From an uncultured Fibrobacterota bacterium (lineage in GTDB: Bacteria > Fibrobacterota > Fibrobacteria > Fibrobacterales > Fibrobacteraceae), in contig CAIRAY010000043.1 in NCBI GenBank assembly GCA_903876665.1, positions 1-64,000 of the forward strand: DNA of 64,000 bases, given 5' to 3'. The notes beneath the pieces are model-generated. The model had not been told where the DNA came from. It searched no databases and saw only the letters and a list, made by a program, of their open reading frames with translations. The translations under genes were made by a program, and so were the position numbers. Shown here piece after piece: positions 59,646 through 64,000 of this stretch; the stretch's first letter is position 1, and the number at the start of each line of letters is the position of its first letter.

Positions 59646-60328
59646 TCTATACCCAAAGGTTGTAAAACGCCCGGGGTCAGTGAGACGGTGGTGTCGATCC
59701 ATTCTTGGGCCATAATGTCCCTAATGCGAAGACTCCATGGGGCCGGGGGCGGTCTGGAGACTACGAAACGGTTATAGTACTTGCGCGGTATATTTTGCCA
59801 TCCGGTGTCCGTTTTAATTTCCAAGGAATGGATGGGATTGGTGTGATTCTGCAACTGCATGCTAATGTACCACTTGGAACTCTTGGGAGTGAAGTGGATG
59901 GCCAGGGAATCTGCGGGAGGACAGGGGGCGAAATGCCAAGCAATAGGAACGGTGCCACTTTTTATGTTGGCGATTCGCTTAAAGGCTGTTGTGGTAAGAT
60001 CCAGGTCTCCGGATTTGCATCCCGGGCAGCGATCATTGATTCTTAGGAGAACGCTGTCAATTGGGCCGGTGACCATGGCGCAGGCTCCACAGACCTCGGA
60101 ATTATGGAAATCCGGGTTGTTCATGGCTGCCGACAAGGTGTCCCAAGGGTCGGAGGAGGGAAGCCCACAACTGCCACGACCTTTGTCTACATAATAAAAG
60201 GTGGCCCTTCCGGTGTGGAGGGAATCAACAGAAAAGAAGGATTTGGTGACAAGGCTATCCTGACCCCAGGCCAAGGTGGCCAAGGTTAAAAGCGGGATGA
60301 TGTTTCTATTCCGTCTGAGCCGATCCAT
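59642..60328 (-). CDS. Bacterial expansin (EXLX-type)
   Basis: This 228-residue secreted protein has a signal peptide (to about 22). The first domain is a double-psi beta barrel (GRATFYYVDKGRGSCG, VCGACAMVTGP, LLRINDRCPGCKSGDLDLT with Asp110 in the place of the essential Asp of Bacillus EXLX1, and FKRIANIKSGTVPIAWHF). The second is a CBM63-like domain (WYISMQLQNHTNPIHSLEI onward). Expansins loosen plant cell walls without hydrolysis, which fits the enzymes elsewhere in the window. Four Cys residues in the barrel suggest disulfides. It is coupled by ATGA to the adenylate cyclase gene, an unusual partner. Confidence 0.92.
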   Translation of the reverse strand: MDRLRRNRNIIPLLTLATLAWGQDSLVTKSFFSVDSLHTGRATFYYVDKGRGSCGLPSSDPWDTLSAAMNNPDFHNSEVCGACAMVTGPIDSVLLRINDRCPGCKSGDLDLTTTAFKRIANIKSGTVPIAWHFAPCPPADSLAIHFTPKSSKWYISMQLQNHTNPIHSLEIKTDTGWQNIPRKYYNRFVVSRPPPAPWSLRIRDIMAQEWIDTTVSLTPGVLQPLGIE

Positions 60329-60386
60329 GTCTTGTCATGTCCGGGTTGGACATCTCCTCATACCAATATACTCCCTGAAAACCAAA

Positions 60387-60406
60387 AATCCCCCTTGCGG
60401 GGGATT
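60387..60406 (-). terminator. Intrinsic terminator after the FKBP gene
   Basis: The stem AATCCCCC/GGGGGATT has a 4-nt loop; on the minus strand it is followed by TTTTGG. It lies about 32 nt after the FKBP stop codon. Confidence 0.85.
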
Positions 60407-60437
60407 GGTTGCAAATTGGTTTCCCTTGGCTTGATGC

Positions 60438-61268
60438 TTATGGCTTTGCGGATTCGGGAGCTGGTGTTTCGGCAACGGGAATGGCAATCAGTTCGATTTC
60501 GAAAATCAGCATGCTGTTGGGGGCAATGGAGCCACTGCCTTGTGCGCCGTAGCCGAGCTCCGCAGGAATCCAGCATTTGACTTTTTCGCCGACCTTCATC
60601 AAAGGAAGCATTTCTTGCCAGCCCTTGATCACACCGGTCAGCGGGAAGGTGGCAGGCTGACCGCGCTTGACGGAGCTGTCAAATTCGGTGCCATCAATCA
60701 GGGTTCCTGCGTAGTGAGCGGTGACCTGGTCCGTGATTTTAGGGGAGGCTCCAGTGCCTTTTTTGATCACTGTGTATTGAAGGCCACTCTTGGTAGTGAC
60801 GACTCCCTTCACCTTTTTGTTCTTGTCGAAAAAGGCTTTGGCCTTTGCGGCGCCTTCAATTGCGGCGATGGAATCCTTTTTGGCACGGTTCTGCTGGATG
60901 ATGGTCATCAGCTGGCTCAGGACCTCTTTGCGGGCCTCAGGTGTCAACAATATCTTGGTGGAATCCTTGTCGAGGATGTCTTGAAGTCCCTTGGTCAGCT
61001 GCTGGACGCTGATTTCGAATTCGACCTTTTTGAGTGATTCACCCATGTCAAGGCCAATGGCGTAGCTGAATTTTTCGGTGTCGTTTGCAAACTGAGGAGC
61101 CACCGGTGCTGGAGCCGGAGTGGCCACGGGTGCTGGGGTGGCGACAGGTGCTGGAGCCGGAGCGACTACGGGAGCGGGTGTTTTGGGGGCAGGAGCGGGC
61201 TTGGGTGCTGTTGCCGCGAAGGCCGTTGTGGCAATGAGGACAATTGGGGCAAATTTGAAAAAGTTCAT
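60438..61268 (-). CDS. FKBP-type peptidyl-prolyl cis-trans isomerase, periplasmic
   Basis: This protein of about 276 residues has a signal peptide (to about 19), an Ala/Pro repeat linker (APAPVATPAP units, about 20-60), an FKBP N-terminal dimerisation domain (YAIGLDMGESLKKVEFEI onward) and an FKBP catalytic domain (VTAHYAGTLIDGTEFDSS, FPLTGVIKGWQEMLPLMKVGE, CWIPAELGYGAQG, IFEIELI). All typical pocket residues are present. This is the FkpA/Mip form, which folds exported proteins in the periplasm. ATG 61268 has GGGAG at good distance. Single-gene unit closed by the hairpin at 60387. Confidence 0.95.
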   Translation of the reverse strand: MNFFKFAPIVLIATTAFAATAPKPAPAPKTPAPVVAPAPAPVATPAPVATPAPAPVAPQFANDTEKFSYAIGLDMGESLKKVEFEISVQQLTKGLQDILDKDSTKILLTPEARKEVLSQLMTIIQQNRAKKDSIAAIEGAAKAKAFFDKNKKVKGVVTTKSGLQYTVIKKGTGASPKITDQVTAHYAGTLIDGTEFDSSVKRGQPATFPLTGVIKGWQEMLPLMKVGEKVKCWIPAELGYGAQGSGSIAPNSMLIFEIELIAIPVAETPAPESAKP

Positions 61269-61355
61269 GCGGTCTCCCAAAGGGGTTAAAATGTGAATGG
61301 CTATAATGTACGAATTCCTTGGCCAAAGAATTCAAAAAAGTTGCGGTTTTGGATT

Positions 61356-64000
61356 CTATTCCAATCGACCGCCCAAGGGCAGGGAATGGCGCTTCCACAA
61401 TAAGAAGATTGCCGGGTAGACCGCGAGCTCCATCAGGACCGAGGTTACCACGCCACCCACCATGGGTGCGGCAATCCGTTTCATCACATCCGCCCCTGCG
61501 CCCGTACTCCAGAGAATGGGGAAAAGTCCGGCAAGGATGACAGACGCCGTCATGATTTTGGGGCGAACCCGGCGCACGGCGCCTTGGTCAATCGCCGCAT
61601 ATAAATGGGGGAGACTTACCATTTTTCCCGCCTCCTTGGCTTTGGCGTAGGCCTGCTCCAGGTATAGAAGCATCACTACCCCGGTTTCGGCGTCAAGCCC
61701 CGCAAGGGCGATGATTCCCACCCAGACCGCGAGACTCAGGTTGTATCCCAAAAAATAAAGAATCCAGATGGCACCCACGAGGGAGAATGGGACGGCAAGG
61801 AATACAATGGCGGTTTTTACCACCGAGCCGGTATTGATAAATAAAATCAATAATATGATGAGCAAGGTGAGGGGAATGACCACCGCCATGCGCTTGTGCA
61901 TGCGTTCCAAGTATTCAAACTGGCCGCTCCAAATCAAGGTATACCCAGGTGGCAACTGCATCGAGGCATTGATGGCCGCCCGCGCCCGTTGCACATACCC
62001 GCCAATATCGCGATCGCGGATGTCTACAAATACCCAGGAATTGGGTCGGGTATTTTCGCTGCGGATCACCATGGGGCCTTTGGTGAGAACGATATCCGTA
62101 ACACGCAAAAGGGGGATTTGCCCGCCGGTAGGAAGGTCTACCAGCACTTGTCCGATCTTTTCCGGAGAATCCCGCAGTTCGCGAGGGTAGCGCAAATTCA
62201 CGGAATAGCGTTCCAGGCCTTCGACCGTGGTAGTTACCGGCATGCCACCCAGGGCGGTGCGGATCACGGCGCGAATGTCCTCCACCGAAACACCATAGCG
62301 CCCGGCTTCATTGCGGTTGACGCGAATTTCCAGGTAGTTGCCTCCCGCCGCCCGCTCTGCAAAGGCCGATGTGGTCCCCGGAACCTCGCGCACAATGGCT
62401 TCCAGGCGCTTGCCAATTTCTTGCAAGGAATCCAGGTTGGGACCAGAAATCTTGATGCCGATTGGCGTTTTAATTCCGGTGGAAAGCATGTCAATTCTTG
62501 TCTTGATCGGCATGGTCCAGGAATTGGTGAGTCCAGGAACCTTCACGCGGGCATCCAGTTCCGCAATGATGCTGTCCAGATCAACGCCCGGTCGCCATTC
62601 GTTTTCGGGCTTCAGCTGGATGACTGTTTCAAACATGTCGAGGCCAGCAGGGTCCGTAGCAGTCTCGGCCCGTCCGGCTTTGCCAAACACCCGGGACACT
62701 TCCGGAACCGTTTTGATCAACCTGTCGGTCTGCTGCAAGAGCTCGCGGGCCTTGCCCACGGAAATCCCGGGCAAAGTGGTCGGCATATAGAGCAGATCGC
62801 CCTCCTTTAGGGGTGGCATGAATTCACTACCCAGCTTTTGGAAGGGAATAATCGTGACTCCAAGAATCAATAATGCAACGACGATTACGCGCCCTGGGTG
62901 GCGAAGGGTTGCGTGCATCAAGGGGTGGTAAAGCCGTTCGAGCCAACGGTTAATGGGGTTGCGTTGTTCGGGCAGAATTTTACCGCGCACAAAGAATCCC
63001 ATCAATACCGGAACGATGGTGATGGCCAGGATGCTTGCGGCAGCCATGGAGTAGGTCTTGGTGAAGGCGAGAGGGCGAAATAGGCGGCCTTCCTGTTCGC
63101 TTAACGTAAACACAGGAATAAAGGAAATCGTGATCACCAAAAGGGAAAAAAAGAGTGCCGGCCCTACCTCTTGTGATGCTTCGGCGATGACAGTCCAATG
63201 AGGTCTTTGTTCTGCCAAGGGTTTGGCCCGTTCGGTTTCCAAATGCTTGTGGGCGTTTTCAATCATGATAATTGCGGCGTCCACCATGGCCCCAATGGCA
63301 ATGGCGATTCCCCCCAGGGACATGATGTTGGCGTTCAAGCCTTGCTGACGCATCACAATGAAGGCCATCAGGATGGATGTGGGAAGCACAAATACCGCCA
63401 CCAAGGCACTTCGGGCATGAAGCAAAAATACCAGACATACCAACGCCACAATCAGGATTTCCTCCAGCAGCTTGTCGCGGAGCGTCGCGACTGCTCGCAG
63501 GATTAGTCCCGAACGGTCGTATGTAGGAACGATGCGAACGCCTTTTGGCAATCCAGATTGAATGCTCTCCAGTTTCTTTTTTACCCCTTCAATCACCTTG
63601 AGGGCGTTTTCGCCCGAGCGCATAACCACGATGCCCCCAGCGACTTCGCCTTGGCCATCGAGCTCGGCGACTCCACGGCGCATCTCAGGTCCGATGCTGA
63701 CGGAGGCAATATCGCGCAAATAGATGGTCGAACCGTCCGAAGGTTCAGGACCGGTCTGGGGTACAGGGGGTCCGCCCATTCCCCCTGCGGGTGCGCTCGC
63801 GTTACCCTTGCGAATCGGAATGCCTTCGATGTCCTGTACCGACTTTAAATAGCCGACTCCGCGGATCATGAATTCGGCTTCTCCGATTTCGATGGCTTCG
63901 CCTCCCTCGTCCCCGTTGGCCCGGGCGATGGCGCCTTCCACTTCGTCCAGGCGAATTCCGTAATGACGCAAATGTTCCGGATTTACCGTGACCTGGTATT
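61356..64000 (-). CDS. CusA/CzcA-type heavy-metal RND efflux pump, N-terminus outside the window
   Basis: Over 880 residues are visible; the frame is open to base 64000, so the first membrane segment and part of the porter domain are missing. HME-RND features include VAGGIVVMRSGENALKVIEG, many membrane segments (EEILIVALVCLVFLLHARS; LGGIAIAIGAMVDAAIIMIE), and the copper-type porter text GGMPVTTTVEGLERYSVNLR with GPMVIRSEN, where Met residues correspond to the metal-relay Met of CusA. The Asp/Glu of the proton relay in the first membrane half (GAMVDAAIIMIEN) is kept. It exports Cu(I)/Ag(I) or divalent metals; copper is favoured by the Met residues. CusB and CusC homologues would lie upstream, beyond the window. 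Confidence 0.95.
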   Translation of the reverse strand, partial: YQVTVNPEHLRHYGIRLDEVEGAIARANGDEGGEAIEIGEAEFMIRGVGYLKSVQDIEGIPIRKGNASAPAGGMGGPPVPQTGPEPSDGSTIYLRDIASVSIGPEMRRGVAELDGQGEVAGGIVVMRSGENALKVIEGVKKKLESIQSGLPKGVRIVPTYDRSGLILRAVATLRDKLLEEILIVALVCLVFLLHARSALVAVFVLPTSILMAFIVMRQQGLNANIMSLGGIAIAIGAMVDAAIIMIENAHKHLETERAKPLAEQRPHWTVIAEASQEVGPALFFSLLVITISFIPVFTLSEQEGRLFRPLAFTKTYSMAAASILAITIVPVLMGFFVRGKILPEQRNPINRWLERLYHPLMHATLRHPGRVIVVALLILGVTIIPFQKLGSEFMPPLKEGDLLYMPTTLPGISVGKARELLQQTDRLIKTVPEVSRVFGKAGRAETATDPAGLDMFETVIQLKPENEWRPGVDLDSIIAELDARVKVPGLTNSWTMPIKTRIDMLSTGIKTPIGIKISGPNLDSLQEIGKRLEAIVREVPGTTSAFAERAAGGNYLEIRVNRNEAGRYGVSVEDIRAVIRTALGGMPVTTTVEGLERYSVNLRYPRELRDSPEKIGQVLVDLPTGGQIPLLRVTDIVLTKGPMVIRSENTRPNSWVFVDIRDRDIGGYVQRARAAINASMQLPPGYTLIWSGQFEYLERMHKRMAVVIPLTLLIILLILFINTGSVVKTAIVFLAVPFSLVGAIWILYFLGYNLSLAVWVGIIALAGLDAETGVVMLLYLEQAYAKAKEAGKMVSLPHLYAAIDQGAVRRVRPKIMTASVILAGLFPILWSTGAGADVMKRIAAPMVGGVVTSVLMELAVYPAIFLLWKRHSLPLGGRLE

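Noticed and set aside
61896-62810. Open frame of 304 residues on the plus strand opposite the RND pump
   Set aside because: It is antisense to conserved pump sequence; composition is typical of a shadow frame.
1-64000. tRNA, rRNA, riboswitch, prophage or integrase genes
   Set aside because: I saw no sequence with the needed motifs or structures, though short RNAs could be missed by eye.

Overview
The window looks like a chromosomal segment of a free-living or gut-type member of the Fibrobacterota. The signs are two regulators of the TIGR02147 family (a family first defined in Fibrobacter succinogenes), poly-serine linkers in secreted proteins, type IX-like C-terminal sorting domains with a recurrent DLLGR motif, and a dense set of plant-polysaccharide enzymes (GH12-like, two GH26, GH44, two PL8-like lyases, an expansin). 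I see no rRNA, tRNA, CRISPR array or phage gene. The genus assignment is inference.

Layout. (1) 1-6630: a three-gene operon (giant beta-strand-repeat surface protein, cut by the window edge; a protein with a probable outer-membrane barrel; a lipoprotein) converges on a two-gene operon (membrane diguanylate cyclase plus a membrane-anchored TPR-like protein). (2) 6883-26818: a polysaccharide-utilisation region with a GH12-like lipoprotein, a beta-helix protein, a beta-helix/GH26/ricin fusion, two tandem PL8-like lyases, two TIGR02147-lipoprotein pairs (one followed by GH44), and a CBM35-CBM35-GH26 enzyme. (3) 26878-37033: a diverged second copy of the five-gene module of region 1, in exactly inverted orientation, with a 121-bp MITE-like insertion at its convergent junction. 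(4) 37235-39016: a small orphan gene, short palindromic repeats and an ApbE flavin transferase. (5) 39289-46035: one operon coding for an extracytosolic flavin/redox set (DUF2271-like lipoprotein, small lipoprotein, DUF4405-like membrane protein, outer-membrane barrel, FMN-binding protein) ending in two chemoreceptors. (6) 46157-52063: a signalling operon with two histidine kinases, three response regulators and a CheA. (7) 52177-57722: a thioesterase, then a CLCA-like secreted metalloprotease whose start codon is separated from its reading frame by an octanucleotide tandem repeat (probable phase variation), and a beta-propeller protein. (8) 57708-64000: class I adenylate cyclase overlapping an expansin gene, an FKBP isomerase, and a CusA-type metal efflux pump cut by the window end.

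How it works together. The region appears to couple polysaccharide attack to surface display, c-di-GMP and cAMP signalling and redox-linked chemotaxis. Twelve gene pairs overlap by exactly ATGA, so translational coupling is the rule. Several operon-leading genes have a -10 box 6-9 nt before the start codon, indicating leaderless transcripts. Three polysaccharide-related promoters share a palindrome TTCC-N9-GGAA placed 15-17 bp upstream of a TTGAC-type -35 box.

The strongest candidates for undescribed biology are the inverted, duplicated five-gene module, the phase-variable CLCA-like protease, and the TIGR02147-lipoprotein pairs with their shared promoter palindrome.
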